Below are positions 52,263-61,026 of a DNA stretch of 64,000 nt, in pieces (the stretch's first letter is position 1; each line of letters starts with the position of its first letter). The translations under genes were made by a program, and so were the position numbers. Origin of the DNA: Salinimicrobium flavum (GTDB lineage Bacteria; Bacteroidota; Bacteroidia; Flavobacteriales; Flavobacteriaceae); contig NZ_JBHULT010000010.1 in NCBI RefSeq assembly GCF_042684505.1, positions 459,336 through 523,335 of the forward strand, written 5' to 3'. The notes under the pieces are model-generated. The model was not told the origin of the DNA and did not search any database. It saw only the letters and a list, made by a program, of their open reading frames with translations.

Positions 52263-52478
52263 CTATTCCTGGAGATTTTCGTTCTCGTTTTCCTTTTTGT
52301 GATCATCCTTGGTGTACACCCAAAAATTAGTGGCCCGGTACAATCCAAACATAAGAAGTATTATCCCTGTCACCAGAAAATAGACATTTTCTTCACGGGT
52401 GGAAATTTCAAAAAGCAGCAGGCCACCTCCTACCAGGATCAACATTGTATTTATGAATTGAGAATTATTTTTTTTCAT
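52263..52478 (-). CDS. small two-helix membrane protein
   Basis: 71 residues with two hydrophobic segments (INTMLILVGGGLLLFEI and VYFLVTGIILLMFGLY) and a charged tail (DDHKKENENENLQE). It is likely cotranscribed with the Smr gene directly behind it. No family is recognised. Confidence 0.65.
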   Translation of the reverse strand: MKKNNSQFINTMLILVGGGLLLFEISTREENVYFLVTGIILLMFGLYRATNFWVYTKDDHKKENENENLQE

Positions 52479-52562
52479 AATTATTTGTTTATCAGGTGGG
52501 TAGCATCGTAAAAGTATATTATCTTCAATAAAAGATCACAATTCGGAACAAATTTCGGTAAA

Positions 52563-54413
52563 ATGAGAAGAATTATCCCTTTTTTGACCTGTTTATTTGC
52601 GGCGCAACTTTGCTTTTCACAACTGTTCGTGAGCCCGTCAGATAGTAACCGTGATCATTACCTTTTTATAAAAGGTACGGTACTTTTCGTTGAAAAGGAG
52701 GTACATCTCAATAAAAACATAATCCCCGGGAATGCTGCCAGTATTTACCTCAGGGGAAATGCCCAATTGGTCCAGGGCTCGCAACAGGTTCCAAATTCAG
52801 GTAACGGGCAACTTTCCCTTTATCAAACCGGAAGCAGCAATGCCTACGACTATAATTACTGGGCTTCCCCTGTTGGAAACAGTGCGGGAAAAAATGGCTT
52901 TTTCGGCTTAGAAATGTTTTATTCTCCTCAAACCATACTACATAGCATTCCAGCGGAGACCACTTCTGCTCTGAATGGAAAAGCAAATCCACTCTCTGTT
53001 TCAAATAGATGGATCTACACTTATACAGGAGAAGATTATTCCCATTGGCAATACGCAGGGGCCGGCACAAACATACCTGCCGGTCACGGTTTCAGCATGA
53101 AAGGTACAGAAGGAATAGATCCTACAGTGATTGAGGGCAGAGCAAACAATCCCGGAAATGCTCAGCGATACGATTTCCGCGGAAGGCCAAATTCGGGGGA
53201 TATTGAGGTAGCTGTTCCACAGGGAAACTTCGTACTCACGGGAAATCCATATCCTTCTACCCTGGACCTAAGCCGTTTTCTTTTGGAAAATTCAGGAACA
53301 GGAAACATGGAAACTTCCTGCTACGGCACCATTGAACGCAATAATGCCACCACCGGGATCGCTTATTTCTGGGATTCGGCAGAGAATGGTTCTTCCCATT
53401 ACCTGGCAGATTATATTGGCGGGTATGGTGCTTTTAGCCCAGTGGCGCCCTGTACCATGGGAATCTATGAAGTTCCCATTTTTATCTCTTACGGTGAGAA
53501 ACAGGCTACTACAGGAATGAAGGGAAATCAGCAAAATTTAAGGTTTCTTCCCATTGCGCAGGGTTTTATGGTAGAGGGCGCGGGTGGTTCACCTGCTGTC
53601 TTTACTAACTCGCAACGGGTGTTCATTAATAGTGAAGAGCAATCTTCGATCAAAAAGGCGGTACCGGTGGCCGGGAAATCATCAACTTCAGAAAAAGTCA
53701 GCGTCATACCAAGGGTGAGGATACAGGCTAAGATCAATGATGAATATGTTCGTAGCCTTAGTCTCGCCTTCTGGCCTGAAGCCTCAGTTGGAGTAGATCC
53801 CGGAATGGATGCCCCGGTCTATGATCTGGCACCGGCCGATGTTGGATTCCTGTTTGGAGAAAGCAGCTATGTTATAGACGTGCGCCCCTTTAATGTCACT
53901 GAAAAGATTCCGCTATATCTCAACGCAGAGCATACAGAAACCGATTTTGAGATCTCGGCCGGGCAACCTGAAGATCTTCATCTTGAGAATATTTATATCC
54001 TGGATAGGCAGACCAATCAATATCATTCGATCAAAGGGGATATCTTCAAAATAAGCTTAGCACCCGGTAACCATTCAGGTCGTTTTAGTCTGGCCTTCAT
54101 GACCGAATATGAAGCAGCGGCCCTTCCCACTATCCCCCAGTCTTTCGAAGATGATGCTGAAGATGTTGGCTTTTCGGTCCTTCAAAATAATTATCTGAAG
54201 GAGCTGGAGATCATCAGCAACTCTGCCCAGGGTGTAAGATCTGTAGAGCTATATGACCTGATGGGAAAAAGGATCTTTTTCAGAAGTAATTTTGAGAACA
54301 GGCGGTCCATAGGTATTTCAACCGCTCAGCTGGTAAGCGGGGTTTACATTGTGAAGGTAAGCTGCATGAATAACTCGAAAAATTCAAAAAAGATCATAGT
54401 TTTCAATCCCTAG
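52563..54413 (+). CDS. secreted protein with type IX secretion sorting domain (type A)
   Basis: 616 residues with a signal peptide (MRRIIPFLTCLFAAQLCFSQ). The C-terminal 80 residues fit the T9SS type A sorting domain: a hydrophobic strand, VELYDLMGKRIFF, the SIGISTAQLVSGVYIVKVSC motif and a short basic end. It is therefore cargo for the type IX system regulated by PorX. The central region is repeat-free and has no enzyme motif I recognise. It lies two bases before a DUF2752-like gene. Confidence 0.85.
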   Translation: MRRIIPFLTCLFAAQLCFSQLFVSPSDSNRDHYLFIKGTVLFVEKEVHLNKNIIPGNAASIYLRGNAQLVQGSQQVPNSGNGQLSLYQTGSSNAYDYNYWASPVGNSAGKNGFFGLEMFYSPQTILHSIPAETTSALNGKANPLSVSNRWIYTYTGEDYSHWQYAGAGTNIPAGHGFSMKGTEGIDPTVIEGRANNPGNAQRYDFRGRPNSGDIEVAVPQGNFVLTGNPYPSTLDLSRFLLENSGTGNMETSCYGTIERNNATTGIAYFWDSAENGSSHYLADYIGGYGAFSPVAPCTMGIYEVPIFISYGEKQATTGMKGNQQNLRFLPIAQGFMVEGAGGSPAVFTNSQRVFINSEEQSSIKKAVPVAGKSSTSEKVSVIPRVRIQAKINDEYVRSLSLAFWPEASVGVDPGMDAPVYDLAPADVGFLFGESSYVIDVRPFNVTEKIPLYLNAEHTETDFEISAGQPEDLHLENIYILDRQTNQYHSIKGDIFKISLAPGNHSGRFSLAFMTEYEAAALPTIPQSFEDDAEDVGFSVLQNNYLKELEIISNSAQGVRSVELYDLMGKRIFFRSNFENRRSIGISTAQLVSGVYIVKVSCMNNSKNSKKIIVFNP

Positions 54414-54415
54414 TC

Positions 54416-54700
54416 ATGGAAGAATTCCTGTTCCCTTGTCTCAATAAACAGCTGTTCGGGATCGACTGCCTGGGGTGCGGTGCTCAACGTGCTCTGGTTC
54501 TGGTCATACAAGGTCAATTCAAAGAAGCCTTGGTGATGTACCCCGCCATTTATTCCCTGCTCGTCTTGTTGCTGTTCCTTCTTCTAAATCTTTTTATAAA
54601 GTTCAGGCATGACTGGTATGTAAAGACCGGTTTGATCATTTTGAATGCCGTAATAATCATAGGCTCATATCTATTTAAAATGAGCGTCTTTTTCGACTAA
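54416..54700 (+). CDS. DUF2752-like membrane protein
   Basis: 94 residues. The N-terminal CLNKQLFGIDCLGCGAQRA motif matches the CPGCGxxRA-type signature of DUF2752 membrane proteins, with two following hydrophobic segments. Function is unknown. It starts two bases after the T9SS cargo gene and is followed by another small membrane gene after 16 bases. Confidence 0.75.
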   Translation: MEEFLFPCLNKQLFGIDCLGCGAQRALVLVIQGQFKEALVMYPAIYSLLVLLLFLLLNLFIKFRHDWYVKTGLIILNAVIIIGSYLFKMSVFFD

Positions 54701-54716
54701 CCAAAAACCAACGATC

Positions 54717-55040
54717 ATGGAAAAGCAAACTTTACCCAATTCAACCCTCATCCTCATTTTCGGAATACTTTCTATCCTCACGTGTTGCTGCTACGGGATA
54801 CTGGGACTTCTGTTTGGAGTCATAGCCCTGATCCTGGCGGGAAAAGCGAAAAGAACCTATCTCGCAGACCCTGAACTCTATGATGGCTACGGAAATGTAA
54901 AGACAGGAAGAATTCTCGCTATTATTGGAGTGATCCTTTCTGCGATCTTCCTTATCATGGTGATCATTGCAGTCTCTATTCACGGTGTGGAAGGTCTTCT
55001 GGAGATATCTGAAGAAATGAGGAGAGAGTACGAGAATTAA
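54717..55040 (+). CDS. CCC-motif membrane protein
   Basis: 107 residues. MEKQTLPNSTLILIFGILSI leads to ILTCCCYGILGLLFGVIALILAG, the triple-cysteine membrane motif of CD225/DUF4190-like proteins found in Bacteroidota. A second membrane segment (ILAIIGVILSAIFLIMVIIAV) follows. It is cotranscribed with the DUF2752 gene and closed by a hairpin terminator. Confidence 0.7.
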   Translation: MEKQTLPNSTLILIFGILSILTCCCYGILGLLFGVIALILAGKAKRTYLADPELYDGYGNVKTGRILAIIGVILSAIFLIMVIIAVSIHGVEGLLEISEEMRREYEN

Positions 55041-55073
55041 AAAACTGCCTGAAAATTAAATTTTTCAGACAGT
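55040..55073. terminator. intrinsic terminator between the CCC-motif gene and rocD
   Basis: AAACTGCCTGAAAA (55040-55053) and TTTTCAGACAGTTT (55060-55073) form a 14-base stem with one mismatch and a six-base loop, flanked by A and T runs. It can serve both converging genes. Confidence 0.75.
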
Positions 55074-55101
55074 TTGATCATCTATTGTTTAAGCTATAAG
55101 T

Positions 55102-56346
55102 TTATTTTTCGAAATCTTCGAGAGTCTTTGTAATGATATTTACACAATCATTCAATTGTTCCTCGTTCATAACCAATGGTGGCGCAAACCGAATGATATT
55201 CCCATGAGTAGGTTTGGCGAGCAATCCGTTTTCTTTAAGTTTCATACAAATGTCCCATGCTGTTGAGCTGTCTTCAGCATCATTGATCACGATTGCATTC
55301 AGAAGACCTTTTCCGCGTACCAGGTTCACTATATTGGAATTCCTGATATAATCGTTCATTCCTTTCCGGAACAGGTTCCCCAATTCCTCGGCATTCTCGG
55401 CAAGATCTTCATCTTTGATTACCGTTAAGGCGGCCATAGCTACGGCACAGGCTACGGGATTACCCCCAAAGGTAGAACCATGTTGCCCCGGTTGGATCAC
55501 ATTCATCACTTCGTCATCTGCCAGCACAGCAGAAACAGGATAAACTCCCCCGGAAATGGCTTTTCCAAGGATCAATACATCAGGTTTCACATTCTCATGG
55601 TCTACAGCCAGTAACTTTCCGGTACGGGCGATCCCTGTCTGCACTTCATCTGCTATGAAAAGTACATTGTGTTGCTCACATAATTCTTTTGCCCTTGATA
55701 AGAAACCTTCCGTAGGAACATAAACTCCCGCCTCTCCCTGGATGGGTTCTACGAGGAATCCTGCGATATTATCGTTCTGTTTCAGGGCTTCTTCAAGAGC
55801 TTCGGTGTCATTGTAAGGTATTTTAATGAATCCGGGGGTATATGGGCCAAAATTCTTCCTTGCCCCTTCATCGTTGGAAAAGGAAATAATGGTAGTGGTC
55901 CTTCCGTGGAAATTATTCTCACAAACAATGATCTGGGCTTCGGTCTCCTTTACCCCTTTCTTTTCGTAAGCCCATTTTCTGGCTAGTTTGATGGCGGTTT
56001 CCACAGCTTCGGCGCCTGTATTCATGGGCAACAGCTTATCAAAACCAAAATATTCTGTGGCGAACTTCTCGTATTTTCCTAAAATATCATTGTGAAAAGC
56101 CCTTGACGTAAGGGTAAGTTTTGTAGCCTGCTCATACATTGCTCCAACGATCTTTGGATGGCAATGCCCTTGATTTACTGCGGAATAAGCCGAAAGAAAA
56201 TCATAATATTTCTTCCCTTCAACATCCCACACGTACACTCCCTCACCTTTTTCAAGCACCACCGGCAGCGGGTGGTAATTGTGAGCTCCATATCTATCTT
56301 CCAACTGAATGGCTTCTTCTGAAGAAATTTTTTCTGAAATCGACAT
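55102..56346 (-). CDS. rocD: ornithine--oxo-acid transaminase
   Basis: 414 residues of the class III PLP aminotransferase family. It converts ornithine and 2-oxoglutarate to glutamate semialdehyde. The sequence shows the MNTGAEAVETAIKLARKWAY cofactor region, ADEVQTGIARTG, and the PLP lysine in LILGKAISGGVYPVSAVLAD. The start at 56346 (MSISEKISSEEAIQLEDRYG) is typical. It is a single gene on the minus strand. Confidence 0.93.
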   Translation of the reverse strand: MSISEKISSEEAIQLEDRYGAHNYHPLPVVLEKGEGVYVWDVEGKKYYDFLSAYSAVNQGHCHPKIVGAMYEQATKLTLTSRAFHNDILGKYEKFATEYFGFDKLLPMNTGAEAVETAIKLARKWAYEKKGVKETEAQIIVCENNFHGRTTTIISFSNDEGARKNFGPYTPGFIKIPYNDTEALEEALKQNDNIAGFLVEPIQGEAGVYVPTEGFLSRAKELCEQHNVLFIADEVQTGIARTGKLLAVDHENVKPDVLILGKAISGGVYPVSAVLADDEVMNVIQPGQHGSTFGGNPVACAVAMAALTVIKDEDLAENAEELGNLFRKGMNDYIRNSNIVNLVRGKGLLNAIVINDAEDSSTAWDICMKLKENGLLAKPTHGNIIRFAPPLVMNEEQLNDCVNIITKTLEDFEK

Positions 56347-56510
56347 TTTTTAAATTTTTACATATTATTAAATCGAAATTCCTGCTTTTCGAAATTACCG
56401 GGAAACCCGGCAATTTGAGGAGAGAAATCATCCTGAATTCAGAAGTCGCAAATTACTAAATGTTTACCGATTTTTTCAATGCCCTACCCGTTAAATCTGA
56501 GGTTTTATCC

Positions 56511-56518
56511 TATTTTTG
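56511..56518 (+). promoter_or_regulatory. -7 box four bases upstream of rlmD
   Basis: TATTTTTG is an exact TAnnTTTG match that ends four bases before the ATG at 56523. The rlmD transcript would be leaderless, or the real start would lie further downstream. Confidence 0.45.
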
Positions 56519-56522
56519 CGCT

Positions 56523-57932
56523 ATGGCAAGAAAGAACAAGAACAAAGAATTCAAAGACCTGGAAGTCATTGACGCAGGTGCAAAAGGTAAAAGCATAGCC
56601 AAGGCACCAGATGGAAAAGTGATCTTCATAGGAAATGCGGTACCGGGAGATGTGATCGATGTACAGACCACCAGGAAGAAAAAAGCGTACTACGAGGGTA
56701 CAGCCACCAAGATCCATAAATATTCAGAAAAGCGGGTGGAGCCACCCTGTATTCATTTTGGCGTTTGTGGGGGCTGTAAATGGCAGTTCATGGGTTATGA
56801 GCACCAGCTTTATTACAAACAAAAGGAAGTGGTGAACAACCTTACCCGCCTGGGAAAAATTGAACTTCCCGAAGTAAGCCCCATCCTGGGGAGTAAAGCC
56901 ATTTATTTTTACCGCAATAAAATGGAATTCTCATTTAGCGACAGCCGCTGGCTTACGCAGGAAGAAATTCAAAGCGGCAGGGATATCGAAGACAGGGATG
57001 CCCTTGGGTTCCATATTCCGGGAATGTGGGACAAGATCCTTGACATCCAGGAATGTCACCTTCAACAGGCCCCTAGTAACGGGATAAGGAACAGTATAAA
57101 GGAATTCGCTGTAAAGAACAATATCCCCTTCTTCAATACACGGGAACAAAAAGGCATGCTAAGAACCCTTATGATCAGGACTTCTTCTACAGGGGAGATC
57201 ATGGTACTACTACAGTTCTTTAGGGAAGATCAAGAAAAGAGAGAATTACTGCTTGATTTTGTGGCAGATGAATTCCCCGAGATCACTTCTCTTCAATATG
57301 TGATCAATCCTAAAGGAAATGATACCATCTATGACCAGGAGGTGATTTGCTATAAAGGCAGGGATCACATATTTGAAGAAATGGAAGGTTTGAAGTTTAA
57401 GATCAATGCAAAATCCTTCTATCAAACCAATTCTGATCAGGCTTACGAACTATATAAGATCACCCGCGATTTTGCCGGACTTACCGGAAATGAACTTGTC
57501 TATGATCTGTATACTGGCACCGGAACGATCGCCCAGTTCGTTGCGGCAAAGGCTAAAAAAGTAATAGGTGTAGAAGCTGTTCCCGAAGCAATTGAAGATG
57601 CCAGGGTGAATGCGAAAAACAACAATATTGAAAACACCGAATTCTATGTGGGAGATATGAAAAAAGTGTTCACCAATGATTTTATCCTGATGCACGGCCA
57701 CCCCGATGTGATCATTACAGATCCTCCCCGTGACGGAATGCACAAGGATGTTGTTGCTCAAATTATTGGTATCTTGCCGCAACGAATCGTCTATGTGAGC
57801 TGTAACTCTGCTACCCAGGCTCGTGACCTCGCCCTGCTCGATGAGCATTACAAGGTCACCAGGACACAGGCAGTTGATATGTTTCCGCAGACCTTTCATG
57901 TAGAAAACGTAGTTTGTTTAGAAAGAAGATAA
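56523..57932 (+). CDS. rlmD: 23S rRNA (uracil-5-)-methyltransferase RlmD
   Basis: 469 residues from the ATG at 56523; an upstream in-frame ATG would add 21 residues that have no family pattern. A TRAM domain (about 10-65) precedes the iron-sulfur cysteines C76, C82 and C85 (CIHFGVCGGC), with C178 as the fourth. The SAM motif YDLYTGTGTIAQFV follows, and the catalytic cysteine lies in YVSCNSATQARD. It methylates U1939 of 23S rRNA. Its stop overlaps the next gene's start (TAATG). Confidence 0.93.
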   Translation: MARKNKNKEFKDLEVIDAGAKGKSIAKAPDGKVIFIGNAVPGDVIDVQTTRKKKAYYEGTATKIHKYSEKRVEPPCIHFGVCGGCKWQFMGYEHQLYYKQKEVVNNLTRLGKIELPEVSPILGSKAIYFYRNKMEFSFSDSRWLTQEEIQSGRDIEDRDALGFHIPGMWDKILDIQECHLQQAPSNGIRNSIKEFAVKNNIPFFNTREQKGMLRTLMIRTSSTGEIMVLLQFFREDQEKRELLLDFVADEFPEITSLQYVINPKGNDTIYDQEVICYKGRDHIFEEMEGLKFKINAKSFYQTNSDQAYELYKITRDFAGLTGNELVYDLYTGTGTIAQFVAAKAKKVIGVEAVPEAIEDARVNAKNNNIENTEFYVGDMKKVFTNDFILMHGHPDVIITDPPRDGMHKDVVAQIIGILPQRIVYVSCNSATQARDLALLDEHYKVTRTQAVDMFPQTFHVENVVCLERR

Positions 57933-58420
57933 TGATCAGACTCAGCAGAATAGTTGCAGCTACAGCCTTTTTCTTCGCGATATCAGGTTGTCAAAAAGAT
58001 GATATCTGTCCCGAAGGAACCGAGACGACTCCTTTACTTGTTATTGATTTCACCGATGTACAGGATCCTTCCAGGTTAAAGGCTGTGGAAGGGCTGGTGG
58101 TGAGGGCTACCGGTATTGAGGAGGATTATCTTGGGCCAACCAATACCAACAGCATCAGTATTCCACTGAGAACCGATCAAAATTTCACCGAATACAGTTT
58201 TGTTCTTAATGGCGGAACAGATTCAGAAAATGAGGATATTGTTACTTTCTCCTACAATCCTGCTCCAGATTATTTGAACAGGGCCTGCGGATATAAGATC
58301 GATTTTCTGAATATTGAGGTCAATGTCCATTCTGATGAGGACACCTGGATCACCTCGGGTATTATTTTACAAGAAAATGTAGAAAATGAAACAGAAGCAC
58401 ATATTTCCTTTACTCATTAG
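57932..58420 (+). CDS. lipoprotein resembling DUF6452
   Basis: 162 residues. A lipoprotein signal peptide (MIRLSRIVAATAFFFAISGC) is followed by QKDDIC, a sequence that closely matches the surface-export signal QKDDE described for Capnocytophaga lipoproteins. The rest is beta-rich (LLVIDFTDVQDPSRLKAVEG). It starts one base inside the rlmD stop and overlaps the next gene by 35 bases, so the trio is translationally coupled. The family is Bacteroidota-specific and uncharacterised. Confidence 0.7.
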   Translation: MIRLSRIVAATAFFFAISGCQKDDICPEGTETTPLLVIDFTDVQDPSRLKAVEGLVVRATGIEEDYLGPTNTNSISIPLRTDQNFTEYSFVLNGGTDSENEDIVTFSYNPAPDYLNRACGYKIDFLNIEVNVHSDEDTWITSGIILQENVENETEAHISFTH

Positions 58421-59087
58421 TTTTGCACTTTTCCTTCCTTCTGTTTTGATGGCACAGTCAAACGTAGAAGCAGACACCCTGGAATACCGGGAAAAGTACG
58501 GTCTGCGTTTGGGAGTCGACCTCAGTAAACCATTGAGGACCCTGCTTGACGATGATTACCAGGGATTTGAACTAAAGGGGGATTACCGGCTTTACAAAGA
58601 TTACTACCTGGCCGGGGAATTAGGTAATGAGAAGAACCTTATTTCTGAAACGAATGTTACTGCGGAAGCAAAAGGAAGTTATATCAAGCTGGGGGTTAAC
58701 TATAATGCCTATGACAACTGGGCAGGAATGGAAAACCTGATCTTTGCCGGATTACGCTTTGGTTTCGCTTCATTTTCTTCGGAATTGCAGGAATACTCGA
58801 TCTACACCACCAACTCCTACTTTCCTCCCGATATTCGTAATGAAGCCCAGGAATTTTCCAATCTTACCGCGAGTTGGATAGAATTACAGCTGGGGATCAA
58901 GGTTGAAGTCCTCAATAATGTCTTTTTGGGAACCCATGTACAGCTGAAAAGGAGGATCACACAAACTACCCCACAAAATTTTGACAACCTTTATATCCCG
59001 GGTTTTAACCGCACCTTTGACGACAGTTCTTTCGGTGCAGGAGTAGGATATTCAATATCCTACCTTATTCCGTTCTACAAAAAGTGA
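58386..59087 (+). CDS. outer membrane protein resembling DUF6048
   Basis: 233 residues with signal peptide (MKQKHIFPLLISFALFLPSV). Amphipathic beta strands (YGLRLGVDLSKPLRTLLDDD, GAGVGYSISYLIPFYKK) suggest an outer-membrane barrel. It begins 35 bases inside the DUF6452-like gene, a conserved tandem in related genomes as far as I recall. Function is unknown. Confidence 0.65.
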   Translation: MKQKHIFPLLISFALFLPSVLMAQSNVEADTLEYREKYGLRLGVDLSKPLRTLLDDDYQGFELKGDYRLYKDYYLAGELGNEKNLISETNVTAEAKGSYIKLGVNYNAYDNWAGMENLIFAGLRFGFASFSSELQEYSIYTTNSYFPPDIRNEAQEFSNLTASWIELQLGIKVEVLNNVFLGTHVQLKRRITQTTPQNFDNLYIPGFNRTFDDSSFGAGVGYSISYLIPFYKK

Positions 59088-59088
59088 T

Positions 59089-60249
59089 CTAATTATCCTG
59101 TTTTTTAGCCTTTTTACTCCCCGGATAGATCTCGTACTTCAAAAGTCTGGATTCAAGGGAGCCATTAAACAATTTGATCTTTCGGGAAGGTCTCAATCCT
59201 ACATGCTTGATCGCTTCAAGATTGGAAGTGATGAACCAGGCATCGGTATCAGGATAATTCTGTTTTAAGGTATCCCCAATGGCTTTATAGAATTCGGGCA
59301 TGTCAATGGTCAGTCGTTCCCCGTACGGCGGATTAAAGACCATGTGCAGGTGTCGTTCGGTCTGCTTTTCGGTTTTAAAGAAATCTTCGTGCTCTACGGT
59401 TATAAACTCAGACAAATTAGCATTTTCAATGTTGTCTTTCGCCTTATGTACTGCAGAGGGAGCCTTATCATATCCTTTGATGGTAAAATGGAATTCCCTG
59501 ACTTTCTTAAGGACAGATTCCTCTATCTTTTCAAAAAGATCTTCATCCCAATCCTTCCATCTTTCAAACCCAAATTCCTTTTTATTCAGGTTAGGCGGAA
59601 TATTGCAAGCGATCATGGCCGCTTCAATCAAGATGGTTCCACTTCCGCACATAGGGTCCATAAAATCACATTGCCCGTCCCAACCAGAGTGTAGCAACAT
59701 TCCTGCTGCGAGTACTTCATTAATAGGTGCGATATTGGTTGCAGCTTTATAACCGCGTTTGTGCAAAGACTGCCCCGAACTATCCAGAGAAACTGTACAG
59801 AACTCCTTTTCAATATGGATGTTTATACGCAGGGTAGGAAAATCCAGGTCGATATCAGGGCGCTGGCCCGATTGTTCCCTGAACCGGTCTACTATTGCAT
59901 CTTTTGATTTCAGGGCGATATACTTGGAATGGGTAAACCTTTCGGAATGTACAGTGGCATCAATCGCCAGCGACTCGGTAGGATCAAGATATTTCTCCCA
60001 TGCTATTTTCTTTATCTCGTTGTACAGGTCATCTTCAGAAAAAACTTTAAAGGAATGGATAGGTTTTAAGACCTTGATGGCCGTACGCAACGACAGGTTA
60101 GCTTTGTACATAAAGCCTTTGTCACCAATAAAAGAAACAGATCTCACTCCCTCCTTTACATCAATAGCTCCCAGGTTTCTTAGCTCCTTTGCAAGTAAGG
60201 GTTCAAAGCCAAAAAGGGTTTTGGCCACCATTTGAAAATTATTTTCCAT
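59089..60249 (-). CDS. THUMP-domain RNA N2-guanine methyltransferase
   Basis: 386 residues. An N-terminal THUMP domain (about 50-155) with LAIDATVHSERFTHSKYIAL recruits RNA. The Rossmann methyltransferase domain has the DPMCGSGTILIEAA SAM motif and the NPPY catalytic motif in VFNPPYGERLTID, typical of m2G methyltransferases such as the RlmL N-domain or YpsC. It diverges from the SAM methyltransferase at 60295, with opposing promoter boxes in the 45-base gap. Confidence 0.88.
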   Translation of the reverse strand: MENNFQMVAKTLFGFEPLLAKELRNLGAIDVKEGVRSVSFIGDKGFMYKANLSLRTAIKVLKPIHSFKVFSEDDLYNEIKKIAWEKYLDPTESLAIDATVHSERFTHSKYIALKSKDAIVDRFREQSGQRPDIDLDFPTLRINIHIEKEFCTVSLDSSGQSLHKRGYKAATNIAPINEVLAAGMLLHSGWDGQCDFMDPMCGSGTILIEAAMIACNIPPNLNKKEFGFERWKDWDEDLFEKIEESVLKKVREFHFTIKGYDKAPSAVHKAKDNIENANLSEFITVEHEDFFKTEKQTERHLHMVFNPPYGERLTIDMPEFYKAIGDTLKQNYPDTDAWFITSNLEAIKHVGLRPSRKIKLFNGSLESRLLKYEIYPGSKKAKKQDN

Positions 60250-60269
60250 TTGTTATTTTCTGTGAGAGG

Positions 60270-60277
60270 CAAAAATA
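60270..60277 (-). promoter_or_regulatory. -7 box of the THUMP methyltransferase gene
   Basis: TATTTTTG on the minus strand is an exact TAnnTTTG match, 20 bases before the ATG at 60249. Confidence 0.5.
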
Positions 60278-60280
60278 CAT

Positions 60281-60288
60281 TAATTTTG
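60281..60288 (+). promoter_or_regulatory. -7 box six bases upstream of the SAM methyltransferase gene
   Basis: TAATTTTG is an exact TAnnTTTG match that ends six bases before the ATG at 60295. Transcription would start close to the start codon. Confidence 0.45.
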
Positions 60289-60294
60289 CAGGAT

Positions 60295-61026
60295 ATGGAA
60301 TTAGCTGAAAAATACTGGTTTTCTTCTTGGTTTGACACTCCTTACTACCACATACTATACAAAGACCGCAATGATGATGAAGCCCGGGATTTCATGAAGA
60401 ACCTGGTTTCCTTTTTAGAACTTCCGCAGGGAGCAAGTATATTGGACCTTGCCTGTGGCAGGGGAAGGCACTCTGTGTTTCTGAATAGTTTGGGGTTTGA
60501 TGTAACCGGGGTCGACCTTTCTGAGAATAGTATCGCTTATGCGAAGCAGTTTGAGAACGAAACCCTACAATTCGACGAGCATTGCATGTGCAAACCTGTT
60601 GATGAAAAATTCGATGCTGTTTTCAATCTTTTTACCAGCCTGGGTTATTTTGACCAGGAAAAGGATAACCTGGAGTCAATACAAGCTATCCGGGAGGAGA
60701 TCAAAGAGGGAGGTTATGGAGTGATCGATTTCATGAATGTAACCAAAGTGATGGAAAACCTGGTACCCGCCGAAGTGAAGACCGTAAAAGGCATTGACTT
60801 CGATATTAAGCGCCGTGTGCAGGACGGGTATATCCTGAAGGATATCAAATTTGAAGATGATGGAGAGTCCTATGAATACACGGAAAAAGTCAGGGCCCTG
60901 GACCTGGATAAGTTCAGGGAATATTTTAAAAAGGCAGGCATAAACCTGAAGCATACCTTCGGAAATTATAACCTTGATCCGTTTGATGAAAAAACATCAG
61001 ACAGGCTAATCCTTGTGTTCAACTAA
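60295..61026 (+). CDS. class I SAM-dependent methyltransferase
   Basis: 243 residues from the ATG at 60295 (MELAEKYWFSSWFDTPYYHI). SAM-binding motif I is ILDLACGRGRHSVFLNSLGF (around residue 50), followed by VTGVDLSENSIAYAK. The substrate is not deducible. The upstream ORF extension has no family pattern and would overlap the divergent methyltransferase. The stop overlaps the ZIP gene by one base, which suggests coupling. Confidence 0.85.
   Translation: MELAEKYWFSSWFDTPYYHILYKDRNDDEARDFMKNLVSFLELPQGASILDLACGRGRHSVFLNSLGFDVTGVDLSENSIAYAKQFENETLQFDEHCMCKPVDEKFDAVFNLFTSLGYFDQEKDNLESIQAIREEIKEGGYGVIDFMNVTKVMENLVPAEVKTVKGIDFDIKRRVQDGYILKDIKFEDDGESYEYTEKVRALDLDKFREYFKKAGINLKHTFGNYNLDPFDEKTSDRLILVFN

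Noticed and set aside
56460..56522. Extended N-terminus of RlmD
   Set aside because: The extension covers the likely promoter box at 56511-56518 and does not match the TRAM domain start.
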